A DNA stretch of 64,000 nucleotides from Oikopleura dioica (taxonomy: Eukaryota > Chordata > Appendicularia > Copelata > Oikopleuridae), in contig OU015567.1 in the NCBI GenBank assembly GCA_907165135.1, forward strand, positions 1,865,001-1,929,000. The letters are read 5' to 3'. The position numbers and the translations under genes are program-made. The notes beneath the pieces were generated by a model. The model had not been told where the DNA came from, did no database searches, and was given only the letters and a program-made list of their open reading frames with translations. Shown piece after piece: positions 39,951 to 52,300 of the stretch (position 1 is its first letter; each line of letters begins with the position of its first letter).

Positions 39951-40882
39951 TTATTCGTCTGGTTTTCCGTAGGGAATGACGCAGCTATTCGAGATTTTGA
40001 GCTTCGGGAGATATCGTCTTCGAGCATTGCTAGAAAAGAATTTCTTGTCAAATATATTTTTGAGAAAGTACCTGAGCCAGTTTTGAATCTGAGCCTTTTG
40101 CATTCCGGTTTTCGCGGCAAGCTCATTTTTCTCATCTTGAAAATTGTCACTTTATCTTTCAGAAAAAACAAGGTACCTTCGGAGGGATACGGATGGTCGC
40201 AGTTCAGGAAAAGCCAGAGAAAAAGAGCTGCAGTTTTGTCTTTTCTTGAAAACGATTTCAATTTTTATGCGATTTTGAAAAAAATAATGTTTGAAATCGC
40301 TCCCTGGAATCTTCGAAAGGCTCGTTTTTCACAATTTGCGAGATGACAGCCGACATCTTTGTTGAGCGTTCTTTCACGATTGCCTTTTCAATTCCATCAG
40401 AGGCAGAAAAGAGCGCAATACTACCTGGAAGAATGTATGAATCTTTCGAATATGGACAACATCCGTGAGCTGTTTGCAAAGATTGACGATCAAAAAGTCG
40501 AACTTAATTTCAGAGTATTCATGTTTGCAGCTTTTTCGAATTTTTGTGGAAGAATGAGTACTTTCCTGTGTAGCACATCCAACAAAAAGGTCGTACAAGT
40601 ACGATTCATTGTAGTCAGAGCAAGATCTTTTTCGAAAATTTCGGCAAAACTCGAAAAAGAGCGGGACGGAAGATTCCCCCTTGTTGATGATGCTCTTGAT
40701 CAGCCTTTTCGCAAGCTGGGCTTTTTTCAAAATGTCAGAATATGCCTGAAGTGTTTGAGCATCAGTGAACTGAAAGAAAATGAAGGAGAGACAAGGGATG
40801 AGTATTAGTAATATTATATTACGATGGTGAAATTGGTTGTGATATCTTCAGCGAGGTCGACCACGGAAGCAGCGATTGTCAT
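39951..40882 (-). CDS. TALE-class homeobox protein
   Basis: Start ATG 40882. Exon 1 is 40823-40882; exon 2 begins at 40769; homeodomain exons are about 40177-40260, 40072-40135 and 39951-40029, joined by 41-42-bp introns. The homeodomain reads SFSRKDKTAALFLWLFLN, then HPYPSEDEKNELA, then QIQNWLSNARRRYL. The PYP three-residue loop extension defines TALE, and NARRR followed by LP is closest to TGIF/MEIS/IRX types rather than PBX. Trp is followed by Leu where most have Phe. The N-terminal helical part (LKKAQLAKRLIKSIINKG..) may be a divergent partner-binding domain. Exon edges between 40260 and 40560 are unsure. It converges on the VWA gene, 45 bp away. Confidence 0.75.
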
Positions 40883-41300
40883 AAGAGGATGGCTGAAAAT
40901 TGCAATTAAAGAAACACCATAAATCCGTTTTCGGATAAATTATTGGGGAAAACTGAAAATTTCAAGGGTGATGATTATAAGCCAGTACTACCGCACTCTT
41001 GATAAAAGTCGATTAGTGACTCGATTTGAGATTATTCTTACACATGGAAAGCAAGTTCCTCATCAATATAGCCCCCATTTCTCATCTTGGGCAAATTCGC
41101 TATTCCAAAGAACAAATCTCTTGAATTCATTTTCCTCGTTTTCCCTCTGTTTTTCTCTCACTTAGTCTAATTCAGAATATAATCACTTTCTTAATAAAAT
41201 TTTACGCTCTACCGATTTCAGAACTTTATTATCCGCCTCACTGACTTCACAAACATATTTATTGAAATTCATTTCATATTTCATATAATAATTTATTCGC

Positions 41301-43368
41301 CTAAATATCTGTACAGGCATAACGGTGAATCCACGAAAATGAACTGTTCTCGTCGGCGAGTTTTTCGCAGCAGGCATCGTCGATCTCCTCGCAAATATTG
41401 AAAAAGGGAATCATTTCTAGAACCGTTTCTTTGTAAAGTCGGTCCCAGACTTGGGTGAAATTTCCGTATTGAACTCGAACATCGGTTTTTCGCGAAGTTC
41501 CTGAATCAAATTATTTTCAGCGAACTTTTTGAAAAGCGCTACCTTTTGAACTGTTTAAACAATGTTTGATTGGCTTATCAAGACAAGGGAATCCCTTTTC
41601 TTCTTCTTTGTAAAATTGAAAATGCTCCTTGTCAACTTCGAGAAAGTCCAGCAGCTTTCCCCACTCATGATTTGGGTTTTGAACGAGATTTTCGCCGTCG
41701 ACAAGGTGAAAGTTTTTAGCGCCAACGATGTCCACAAAGGGTTTGCATTGATTTGCGTAGTCAGCGAAACCCATGGGCAGGTCGTGTTCTTTGATTTGCT
41801 TTTGCTTTTCGGTGAATGCTTCAAACGCCTAGATTTTTTTTATCAAGAATTTCGAGAGAAATCGATGAGCCTTACTTCTTCGATTGTTCCCTTGAGACAA
41901 CCCTTGGTTCCGCATTTCTTCCCTTGGCTTTTCATTTGCTCCGTTCTTCGCTCTTTCATCCTACAAAAACCTTTAATCATCTCCCTCCATTCTGTCCACT
42001 CACGAGAGCTGGGAGTACGCTCTTTTAACCGGATCGCAAGCAATGCCAATAATCTTCACTTTCGGGTTCAGGGCCTTCATCGCCTTAGCTCGCTTGATTC
42101 TCACTTCTGTGCTTCCGCCGCCACTGTATTGCGGAGATTTTTCAATGAGAATTTCGTCGTCTGCTGCTAAGGGAACTCTGCGCATGTAGTCTTCTTTGAT
42201 ATCTTTCAACTCGTATTGCATATTTTTGAAATCAACGTCGCTCATGAAATCCGGATTCGGAAAACTTTCTGTCTTTTCGATGATCCGGTCGACGATTTTG
42301 TCCGTTGAGAAAAACTTTGGCTCGGATGTTCGAAAAGTAACTTGAAGGATGTGATGAAGAGGAATGAAAGAAGAGAGAGCTTACTTGAAGGATGGCAGTC
42401 GAGAAAGTCGAGGGAGCCAGTTCCACACTTGGCGAATCCGATTCCAATCACATCTGGGACTCTTTTTTGCAGCTTCTTTGTCGACTGAAATCATTATTAT
42501 TTTATCTTAATATTTTTCTCTTTCTTTTACCTTTCGAATTGTCATTGGACAAGCATGATCCAACACACTTCCATTAAAATAAGCAGCATCCCTTCCAGCC
42601 TCTCTCAGGACATCAGTGATGACCAGATTCGATTTGACTCCTGCAAAGTCTTCTGGAGGAACATTCATCAAAATGTAATTTCGGAGACTTTCCAGGTCGT
42701 CGCCTGTGAGATTTTGTTTGACGCCTCCATAAGTTACTTCAATCGAAGGCTGACTTGAAGAAGCGGAAAAGATGCTTTTGCGGATGAAGAGATCGCGTTT
42801 GACTTGAATAAGGCTTTCCTAGAGTTTTTCATGAGTTTTCATGAATATCAGAGGTTTTCCCTTTGATATTCAAAGTTTAAGGATATCCCGAAAAAACGCA
42901 CACCTGTGCGAAAATTGCATATTCAATAAAATTTGAAATTTGCTCGCAATAAAAAAGGCTCAAATCTGCCCAACGGCATAAAGAAAACATAAGCCACTCC
43001 GACCACTAGAATAAACCGGCTCAAACCGAGGGCAAACTTTCTCCTTTGAAAAAGATCTCGAATATTTAAAACTCCATTCCTGATAACAATAAATAGCACC
43101 AAAAGGATTAAGGCAGGTCTTCTTTTTGCACCAGATAAATCTAAAAAAAAATTATTAAAAAATATATTTTTGAAATTTTTTTTCGGTGAAAAGTAATTTT
43201 CGAAGATTTTTTTTTTCTATTTTATATTTGAAATAAATTCTTAATAATTTTGTACGTACATCTTTTACTTATTATATCTTTTCCCTCTAAATTGAGCTTC
43301 TTAATAATTTTCGGTCTGGATTGCCCATCTTCTCCAAGCAAGTTTTCATTTTCATCATTATCCGCCAT
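41301..43368 (-). CDS. Heparan-sulfate 3-O-sulfotransferase-like type II membrane enzyme
   Basis: Start ATG 43368 (MADNDENENLLGEDGQSRPK). The next exon carries the signal anchor RFILVVGVAYVFFMPLG. Then come a stem region, the PAPS-binding loop IGIGFAKCGTGSL, EILIEKSPQYSGG, the 3'-phosphate-binding strand KIIGIACDPVKRAYSQ, and GFPCLDKPIKHCLNSSKG (the Cys pair and SKG typical of HS3ST/NDST). The C-terminal Cys-rich exon ends at 41301. It is expected to act in the Golgi, transferring sulfate from PAPS to heparan sulfate. The R/KGGT of most homologues is replaced by KCGT in the loop. At least six introns. Confidence 0.8.
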
Positions 43369-43966
43369 CTCGTTTCTCTATCTCCTCTGATCCGAAAATA
43401 AGCCGCCTTGGACAAAGTTTGTTTACTAGTAGTCTTCTCGCAATATTTTTGCTCTCTACGTCTGCCCTGACATTTTGGGAGGATATCTCCAGGCTTAGGC
43501 ACGATTCTCAGCCAAGATTCTTTCAAAACTTCGCCACAATGGAACTTTCTGTCGCTTTTTCTCTTGAAATAAAGACACGATGCGTAACCCGGCGCAAGAA
43601 ATTATTGAGAAATTGCCGCGGGGTATTTAGGTATTTTCAATACGCACAAATATAGACCAGGAAATTCCGGTCGTTATGTAACAAGGTCACTTTCATCGTA
43701 AAAAATCGTCGCGGTAGTTTGCTATTTGATCAATTGACAATTGATGAATCATTGTTCAACTAAGGCACATAAGTGGCAATGCCATTGTTCTTTAGGCTTT
43801 CATTGTATATTTTTTATATTTTAAAGAAAAGGGCAGTTTGTTGATTATTGCGAAGTTTTGGAGTTTGAAGAGATTCCAGTCAGTTTTCTCATCCTCTCGG
43901 CTACTTGACGTCTGGTAGACAGCGCTCTTGATACCTTGTTCAAATCCTTTTAAGTTTGCTTTAGCG

Positions 43967-44551
43967 CTAGAATTTCTTTGAGCGAGTCCTGTGTGTGACG
44001 ATATCAGACTGAATCGACAAGCTTTTTGGTCGGGGAATGCCGGATAGTCGTCGTTTTTCGTCGAGATATTCTACTTTTTGAACTCGAAAAGATGTTTCAT
44101 TCGAATCTAAAATTTTTTCTCAACTTGAAACTCAAACAAGAAAATCAAACCTCTTGGGGAGCAGCTAGTTGAAGCTCGTTGATTCAGATTCACAACGAAT
44201 TCTCTTGAGATTCCATTTTCTTGCTGAATAGAGAATGTCAAGAACGGTGATTTCTTTTCAGCAGCCTTTGTGGTTAACAACTTCCTTACCTTGCGACGGA
44301 ACTTGTCTTTTTTCCTGCCGAGTTTACTCTAGAATGAGTGTCTTACCACTGGTGAATGAATAATTGAGACCTGAATTGCCCCAGTCCACTCGATACTGGG
44401 GTCGGCGAGGAGTGAAAGGCACCAGAAAAGCGACCGCATTAAAAGAAAGTCCGTGCAGATTATCAGAAGAACATGGATTCTTTGTTTTTTGGTTGAATTC
44501 AATCGACTCGGAGCCTTTCAGATCGTGTCTTTCTTTCAATAATTTTCCCAA
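43967..44551 (-). CDS. Unidentified basic protein, partial model
   Basis: Coding-like blocks: 44324-44551 (..GLSFNAVAFLVPFTPRRPQYRVDW..), 44140-44300 (..FLTFSIQQENGISREFVVNL..) and 43967-44110 (..VEYLDEKRRLSGIPRPKSL..RTRSKKF, stop 43967). Intron phases do not all agree, so the model is provisional. Two CCAAT boxes lie just upstream (44634, 44664). No family recognised. Confidence 0.4.
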
Positions 44552-44633
44552 TTTAATTTTTTTTTAAACAAAAATTTCGGGAAGGTGTCTGGAACAAACG
44601 AAAAATTCGAAAAATTTTGCGACAAAATTTTAA

Positions 44634-44668
44634 CCAATCAGAAGCCCGGATTCGGCTCAACGGCCAAT
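44634..44668 (-). promoter_or_regulatory. Pair of CCAAT boxes
   Basis: AACCAATCAG and GGCCAATCAG occur 30 bp apart, 80-120 bp upstream of the minus-strand frame beginning at 44551. CCAAT pairs are typical of NF-Y-bound promoters. Confidence 0.35.
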
Positions 44669-45243
44669 CAGCACCCGTGAAGCCGCCCACGCAGAATTTT
44701 TCAAAATTTTTTGGTGACCATGATTTTCAACATTTCCTATATCTTCTAAGAATGGCTTCGACTGTATTATAATTCATAAAGTCATAGAAAACTAAACGCT
44801 TTTATCGAAAATTAATCAAAACAAAAACCTACTGTGCATAAACATTCCATAATTTTTGCCCAAAACAATTGCTGCCATAATCAAATACGTGAAGAATTTT
44901 TTCAGCTTCTTTTGCATTCAATTATCTCTTGTTCTTTTTTCAGCCTCTTTCAATTTTTATTTCTCGTTCACTTTAGTTTCTTCTTTCGGGATAGTTGATA
45001 GACACATGGCTTGAATCTCCATGTCCAGTGCGCTTAAAATATTCATATAAAGGGTTGAATATTTTATGGAAAAAGTAGCAGCACTCAATCACAAAGCTTC
45101 TAGTTCGAGTCATGGACTTATATGAGCTTTCAAACTTATAGAATTAGCTCTGAGTACGTTTAATTAAAAAGAAAAAGCGAAGGTATGTAATTGAAAGTGT
45201 TTATTCACATAATTACAGTGCAAAACAGTAGCAGCAAGACATA
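44669..45243. other. Intergenic stretch, nothing seen
   Basis: AT-rich, no frame or repeat that I can support. Confidence 0.4.
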
Positions 45244-47230
45244 TTATGCCGACAACAGCTCATTCCCCGTCTCATCCACTACTTTTTCTTCGACCAAATA
45301 TTTTTCTTCTTCAAGATTTTCTTCATCTTTTATTGCTTCTTTTCCTGATTTTTTCTTCTTGGCGACGAATAGAACCACTCCACTGATAAGCGCGATGCTT
45401 AAAAAGCTGGAAAGCAGATATGTTGATGATCCAGAATTATCTTCAACAGTTATTGACTTTGAGATTTATAGATTTCTTACTTTCAAAGATTTCTAAATAA
45501 GAATTTGTCGGGAAAGAGCATTGGCAAGGGTCATCCACTTCACGTTTTGGTCGGTAGACCGGGACAGCTGTTGAACTTGAATTTTCATCGTCCGAATAAA
45601 TGTAGTAGTCCTCATTGTAGTCATAGTCAACCTCATGGTTATTGCAACCAGGACAGGGTAGGAACTCGAGCCAATGACCTTCGCATGAACTAAGAGCGCT
45701 AGGAAAAAAAGAGTCATGATTTTTTCATCTCATCTCAATATTATCTCTAAATTCAAGAGCTTACCCTTCTTGGTCCGTCATGCAAGTCCGAGTTCGTTGT
45801 GTAAAAACACTGTCATTGTCACAATAGCCAGGCTTAGACCACTCTGACCAAGAACCAGGAATTGCTGATGATCGGGAAGAGGAGCAACTCATGTAGACTT
45901 CTGATTTGCCGTGAATACAACTTCCTCCGTGAATTCGATAATTTTTGATTTTGCACTAGAATCTTTGCTTAAGGATATACCCGATAAAATTGAACTTTCA
46001 TAGCGTCGAAATGCGACGTAGGATCATTTATATTTCAAAAGCAATTCTACGTTAAAATGCACGTAGAACTCAAATCTGGTACTTCTTTATATTTTCTCAC
46101 TTGAATTTTTCTCTTTAGAGCGATTTCAAATCTTACTCTCTCGATTACTCGAAATTTTTTGTATAAATCGGTCGAGATTTTTCGATAGATAAGTTCTTTA
46201 GACAGTTATCTACAATTTTGATGGTTTACTTTTCGTTAATTCCGAAGAAAACGGATTCTAGAGCCATTTCATTGAGGGCTACTCAACGCGTAAAAGCTCT
46301 ACAAAGCGGCGCGCTGGGAGCTCACTCACTCGACTCCTCTTTTCCGAGAGAAAGTGCGTGGTTGAGCGCACCGCTCTGATTGGTAGCACGCGAAAAAACG
46401 CGCAGAGAAGAAAATCACTAGAATGGAAATTCGATCGAGTTTAAGAATTTGATCCCATCAATTTTGTAGCTTAGCATCATTGCAATACAGAATACTGTTC
46501 AGTTTTAGCGATTTAGTGGAAAAATTTCGAGCAATCGAGAGAGTTCGTTTTCAAATCGCTCTAGAGAGGAAAATTCTAATGAAAATATCTAAAAAAGTAC
46601 CAGAATTGAATTCTACGCACAATTTTAAGTAGGATTGCTTTTGAAATAAAAATGATCCGACTTCGTATTTAGGCGCTATGAAAGTTCAATTTTATCGGGT
46701 ATATCCTTAAAAATTCATCGTTGAAATCAACAAGGACTCACCTCATCCAAACTTGAAGCATCGCCACAATCAGAGCCGGACATTGAATATTCCAAATCAC
46801 AACTATTTGTTGTTTCTGTTGCATTTCCTGGATAGTTATCTCGTGTTCCAATAAATTCTGCATTGTCAAAGCCTAGATTTTGGCAAAGAAGATCGGCGAA
46901 TGTTTGGTCAAAGGGATGAGTCGATGAACCTTGGCAAACAAGACCCCAGTGCGGAGGATCTCCGAAGCCGAAATCGTAGCCGCCGAAAAGAAGACCTAAA
47001 ATGTTCTAGAGATGGATGTTTTCGAAAACCATTATTTTACTTTAATAGTTCAGAAGTTTTAATGATTTTCAGATTCAAATAACTATGAAACACAAGTTTA
47101 ACCAAATGTACCAAATAAAGGATGCAGAGAAATTCAAAATTATTAATGCAAAAGCATAGAAATCTATAAATTAGAGCCAATTCCTACCCGAGTCAGCATT
47201 TTGAAGTCGAAATCTAGGTTTCCCCTCCAT
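45244..47230 (-). CDS. SRCR + thrombospondin type 1 receptor-like membrane protein
   Basis: Read on minus: exon with RFRLQNADS (about 47189-47230), SRCR exon about 46745-46999 (LLFGGYDFG, HWGLVCQGSS, FADLLCQNLGF, SCDLEYSMSGSDCGD), TSP1 exon about 45770-45952 (SCIHGKSEVYMSCSS, then WSEWSKPGYCDN and TQRTRTCM), then an acidic stalk with CPGC and a dibasic site, a transmembrane helix (FLSIALISGVVLFVA) and an acidic tail ending at 45244. The SRCR and TSP1 exons are separated by an intron that contains the 742-bp TTAA element. Its flanks alone would make a normal intron of about 50 bp. 5' exons with the signal peptide lie above 47230 but are not resolved. Confidence 0.7.
45969..46710. repeat. TTAA-bounded foldback element, TTAAGGATATA family
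   Basis: It starts TTAAGGATATACCCG and ends CGGGTATATCCTTAA, with long complementary arms containing GAACTTTCATAGCG. Second member of the family at 21053-21845. It lies inside the SRCR/TSP1 gene intron. Confidence 0.8.
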
Positions 47231-49388
47231 TTTCTTCTTTTTCAATCTAAGAAGATCAATTGAAAATTCTCATAATTTTATTTCTCTGACTAATTTTTCG
47301 TCGTCCTCTTCTTTTTTGTTGACTGGCGTCGTAAATCGCGGAGGCGCACTGAAATACCCTTTTGTTTTACTTCACAAATAACGGACTCGCAAAATTGAAA
47401 CACCTTATTTCTTACCGATTCCAAATATGACGCCCGTCCTTTTATTTTCAAAAGAACTCGTGATTCAGCGCGTTGATTCGTCTCTTTTTATACTTGATAT
47501 AAAAAAGAGAGAGTGAATATTTGTTGATGGAATGAAAAAAGTCGATATGAGTCGCTGATTCCGGTCATTAAATTGATTGAAAAGGCCAACTTGCTCGACA
47601 CTGGAATAAATGATGATTGGGTTTTAGATCGACTCAAGGGCAAGTTGTATTCTGCTGACCGAAGTCATTTTATTTAGAATTTCCGCATATTTTTATAAAA
47701 TTCTACTACAAAAGCGGGAGACGGAAGATTTGGCGATTGGTGGACGAACAAAAAATTCGACTCCGGGTTAAATTTCTGCAGAGCTGCTCAGTGAGCGGCG
47801 TAATTTACCATCGTGCGACATAACTCTGAGGGAAATTAGGTGCCTTACGTGCAGTCGATTCAGAATTTGTAAAGTGCATCTCCCCGGGGCAGCTTCACGA
47901 TGATCAGCGCCAACAAAAAAGGGTCCCAAACAAACCACCACCACGTTACTGAACTACCACTTCACTACCTTTAATTTTCTAATTTTCTGTTTTCTAAATC
48001 ATCATCAAAAATCTTAAAAAAGAGCAAAAAAAAAACTAAGAGAAAAGAAAATCTTCTGAGCTGGAAATCCTAGATATGCAGCGTGCGGCACACCCTTAAT
48101 TGAATAAGGAACGCGAGAGGGAAAGAGAGGGGGTAGAGATTAGGTTTTATCGGAGATTAACTTTTATCGAGCTTTTCTTGTTTTGGGTTGTATAAAAATG
48201 AAAAACAAAACAACCAAATTTTAATAAAGAATCTGAGTCGAAAGGAAATCTGACAGGGCTGGAAGCTGCGCGCGGCTTTTTGAGTTTTTGCCGAAGTTTT
48301 TCTTTTAGGGAGAAGTTCTACCAAGTATTGATAACGATCAGTTTTATTAGTGGAAATTAGTTTTGAGGGTTTTTGGTAAGAGAACGGGAAGATTATCCAC
48401 TCTTCCGAGCGCGTGATCCGGATTAGTAGAAGAATAAAGTTTTAATCGGAAGAAAAGAGAGAGAGAATGCTTGTCCCCCTTTTCTCCTTTTTTTCTTTGG
48501 AATCGAGAAATTCAAAATTCGAGGTTTTGATCTTCTAAAATAAAGAAATTGAAGAGCGCCTAAAATCACAAGAAAAAAGAGAAACTCTAAATTTTTGAAA
48601 GGAAGATGGAGCCAAGTGGGTAATTAGCCGCGACGCATTCCACACGTCAGATTTACTCACGTGACGTTCATGTGCAAAAAATTCCAGAGAAATGCCCATT
48701 CGAAGCGATTTTTCCTCCTTGAAGATATGGAGAATTTCCGAGCGAATTTTATCAACCCCTTTTCGACCCTCTTTTTAACCGCTTCTTGAGAGCGATTTTT
48801 TATTTTGGCAACTTCTTGCTGACAAGTTGCCGAGTCAAAAAAAAAACTTGATGATAAGGTGCGCTCGGCGGGATACTGGCGGGTGATGCTGCTGATATTG
48901 ATGATAAATTTCGTTTTGCCCTTTTTCGAACCGGGTATTTGATGTTACATAATTTAAAAAATACGAAAAGAGAGCCAGAGAGATAGAAATAATCTGAGAT
49001 GAAAAAAGTGTAGGAACAAGTGGTTAAAAATATTTTGACAAAGTTTTGGAAATATTACAAGAATGGGATATTTTATATAAATAGTGTCGCTTTGATAAAA
49101 ATCCCGTTTTCGACGCGATACCCTTAATCTGGACTTGGAAACCGTAAATCAAGGAAAAAAGAATACTTTTCGATTCAACGTTTTTCTTTTCTTTTGGATA
49201 ATCAAATATTTATAGAAAAGCAAAAAGTCGAATTCCGCTACTACTTTTCTGAGACCTCTATTTTTAGAGGTGTCAAGCAATGATGATGTAAAAATATGAT
49301 AATTCCCCGTTTAGAATGTAAATTGACCAAATGCCGATTCAAAAAGTAGCTCAGGGAGTTGAAATTAGCTGATCCCGCTAATTCAAAA
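47231..49388. other. Long stretch without a confident gene
   Basis: 47240-47460 probably holds 5' exons of the SRCR/TSP1 gene (a frame with PPRFTTPVNKKEEDDEK). From about 47500 to 49388 I see no convincing frame, repeat or RNA gene. It lies between two divergently transcribed genes and may be regulatory. Confidence 0.4.
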
Positions 49389-52300
49389 ATGGGACATGCT
49401 CAGTCCAAGCGCAAGAAACAACGCCAGGTACGCCCTTAATCCGCCTTTACATTGATTCTTCAACAAAGTCAAATGATTATTAAAAGGGTCGAGCTCGCCG
49501 AAGAATCGAACACGTGACACATGAGCAAACACGCTACTCTCTACAGAATCAGGAAAATCAGACTTCCAGAACTGAATTACAGCGAAATGAAAGGTAAAAA
49601 ATTGCAGTTAGGACGAGTGGGAAAGTTTTGTTCTTCCACTGCGGAAAGGAGTAACTTTATCTCCGTCCGATTATGCGGCGCCTCAAGGTTGACATAAAGC
49701 AACACTTTATTTAGAAAGCTGCATAAATATATAGCTAACAAATTGTTTCGAAAATAAGAGGATTAAAATAACGACAAGCTTAGTTTTAAATTTACCGGTT
49801 TGTAGAAAAGCGATTTTTATTAAATAAAAGTAATTTATTTAAATAATAAATAATTTATTTAATTTTTATATAATTAAAAAAAAGGTTCAACAAACTCAAA
49901 AATGCGTATTTTTAGTAGTAAAAAATGCTTTATAAAATATTTTTTCAAGGTAAAATCTCTTTTCAGAAGATCTGCTGGAAAATCTGGAAGATGGAGAGAA
50001 CCGAGTCCGGAGAAAATCGACACACTTGAACGGCGCCAGCGCGAAGCTGTAAATAGAACGAAGCGTAATCGCAGTCATTCAAGAGATTCTAGAGGAAGAA
50101 GTCCTAAACGTCATTCCAGATCCGTAAGTTTCTAATTTTTTATGAAAATTGTCTGATAGACAGTCTAATAGACAAAAAACCCTTAATGAAAATTTCTCTT
50201 GGTAGAATATTATGTAAGAGCATGTAAAATGTCAGACGAAGCAGAAATCTGTGCGGGAGAGGGTCGGTTTGCTGCGGTTTTAGCGCCGCGTGAAATCGTT
50301 GATCCGCGATTAGCTGATGATATCAATGTCCGAAATAATCTTCCCTTGGGCATCCGGGCATAATCCCTGCTTGAATATTTTTCCCCAATTGATATATATT
50401 TTTTAAACCGGGAGGAATTGGAATTTCGAATTTGACAAAATGTAAATTGAAAATTTGAAAATTAAGAACCTCGAAAATTCAAAAACGCAGCTGCAACCAC
50501 AGAAAATGTCGAGCGAGAAATTTCAGACTTTGGCGCAGCGGAATTCGGAAGCGCAACGAGGACGGAATTGTAAGTACATGGCGCGAAACATAAGTTAACA
50601 TTCCTCAGTTTCGAGAAGATCTGGAACTTGGTTTTGCGTTGTTCGTTGTCGCTCGGAGCCGCCCTTAGATCGGCAAAGTAAGGTCAATCTCAGAGCGCCG
50701 AGAAAATCAGCGAGTGCTAGTCCGCCGAGAAAAGTGAGAAGGGAACTTGAATTGGCGCCGTTTTATCAAAATGGATTGAAGGTAAGCAATCATTTTTCAG
50801 GCTTTGTTAGTTTTCCCCTAACCCTAAGTCTGACTCTCATCCTAACCCTAACCCTGATTTTAGCCTTTTGAAAGCCAAAAACAACAGTTCAAAAAACCGT
50901 CGAATGTGGTACAGAATCATCCGCGAAAAAGCGCGGAATCCTCCGCGACAGCCGTTCCCGCTAGAATGACAAATTATCGGGAAGAAGAAGGCTTAGCGAG
51001 GGTAGATCGCTCATTTCAACCGCGAGACGGGACAGAAAACGTGATCAGCGCGGCGCAGCACGACGAAATTGGCATTTCCTTCGAACAGGTACCAATTTTT
51101 ACAAAATTTAAAAAAGAGAGCTCATTGCGTTCCGTTTTGCCAACTAATTGCCTTTACCAGGTGGAGCCGAAACTCTTTCGATTATTCGGAAGCTCGGCGA
51201 AGAGCGGCCCCATTCCTCAAACAAACAGAGTGGCTCCACGTGCACTTCGGCGCAGCTTTCCAAATCTTACCTCCCAAACGAGCCGGAAGGAGCACGACCT
51301 CAAGCCAAAGCAAAATTTCATCTCTCGAACAGCAAAAGACAAATCAGGTAAACGTCAAATTAAGGGTATCACTTTGTTAAAGTCGTTCGATTTAAGTTTC
51401 CGAAACACGTCTTCAAAAACTCGCCGCTCAGCATTTTCCAAAACCGCCAATTCCTCCTCGAAAACAGAAGCTTTCTGAGCTCGCGCACTTAGTCCAACAG
51501 ACATCGTAAGGCTCTCCTTTTTGAATCACCCCCTTATTTCTCTTCCAGACCAAAACTGACCAAACACGAGCCCGCCTATCAGCAGCAAGCAAACATAAAC
51601 CACAACAACCAAAATCACAATTACGGCAGCGTGGAGACCCTTAATTCTCTCTCAAGTCAAAGTGGAAGCTATCACTTGCCGTCGAGCGCGAATTTCTCGA
51701 CTCTACCGGATCGTTCTCTTGCAGAAAGTCCTCATGCAGTGCATCTCTCGGATTCGGCAAAGATTTCAGCGTACTCAGATGATTCTGAAGAAGGCGATGA
51801 TGATGATGATGCTCTTCAAAGTATAATACTCTCTATCATCTTTTACTTACAAAAAACTCTAGTTCGAACAATACCTCAAATACCTCCCCTGACAGTAGCT
51901 GAGAAAAATAACGATCCAGGAGAATCCAGATACAGTCCGGAAATTGGGAGAAAGAATTTATTGTGGTCCAATCCGGCACCTTTTGGATCTCAGCCACTTC
52001 AAAGAGGTATTTCAAAAAACCATAATACCTGTATAAATTGGATATTTCCTAATTTTTTTTAATGTTGGCAATTTGACAATTCAATTGATGTAAATACATC
52101 AATTTGTAATTACAAGCTTAATGTTTAGCAATTACCATTCTAGTGATTCGATCAGTCCAAGCTCCCATTCAAAAGCCTCAAAATCTTCACTGGCCGCCAG
52201 TCAACGAATTCAAGCCAGTTCAAAAATTTACCCCCGCTGGACGCTACCAGAAAAACAGCATAAACTCACCTCCTCCAGTTCCACTTCGGCCGCCTCAAAT

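Noticed and set aside
39942-40346. 134-aa plus-strand frame
   Set aside because: Antisense to the homeodomain exons, which carry recognisable TALE motifs.
41562-42170. 202-aa plus-strand frame
   Set aside because: Antisense to the sulfotransferase exons with the conserved KSP and CLN-SKG motifs.
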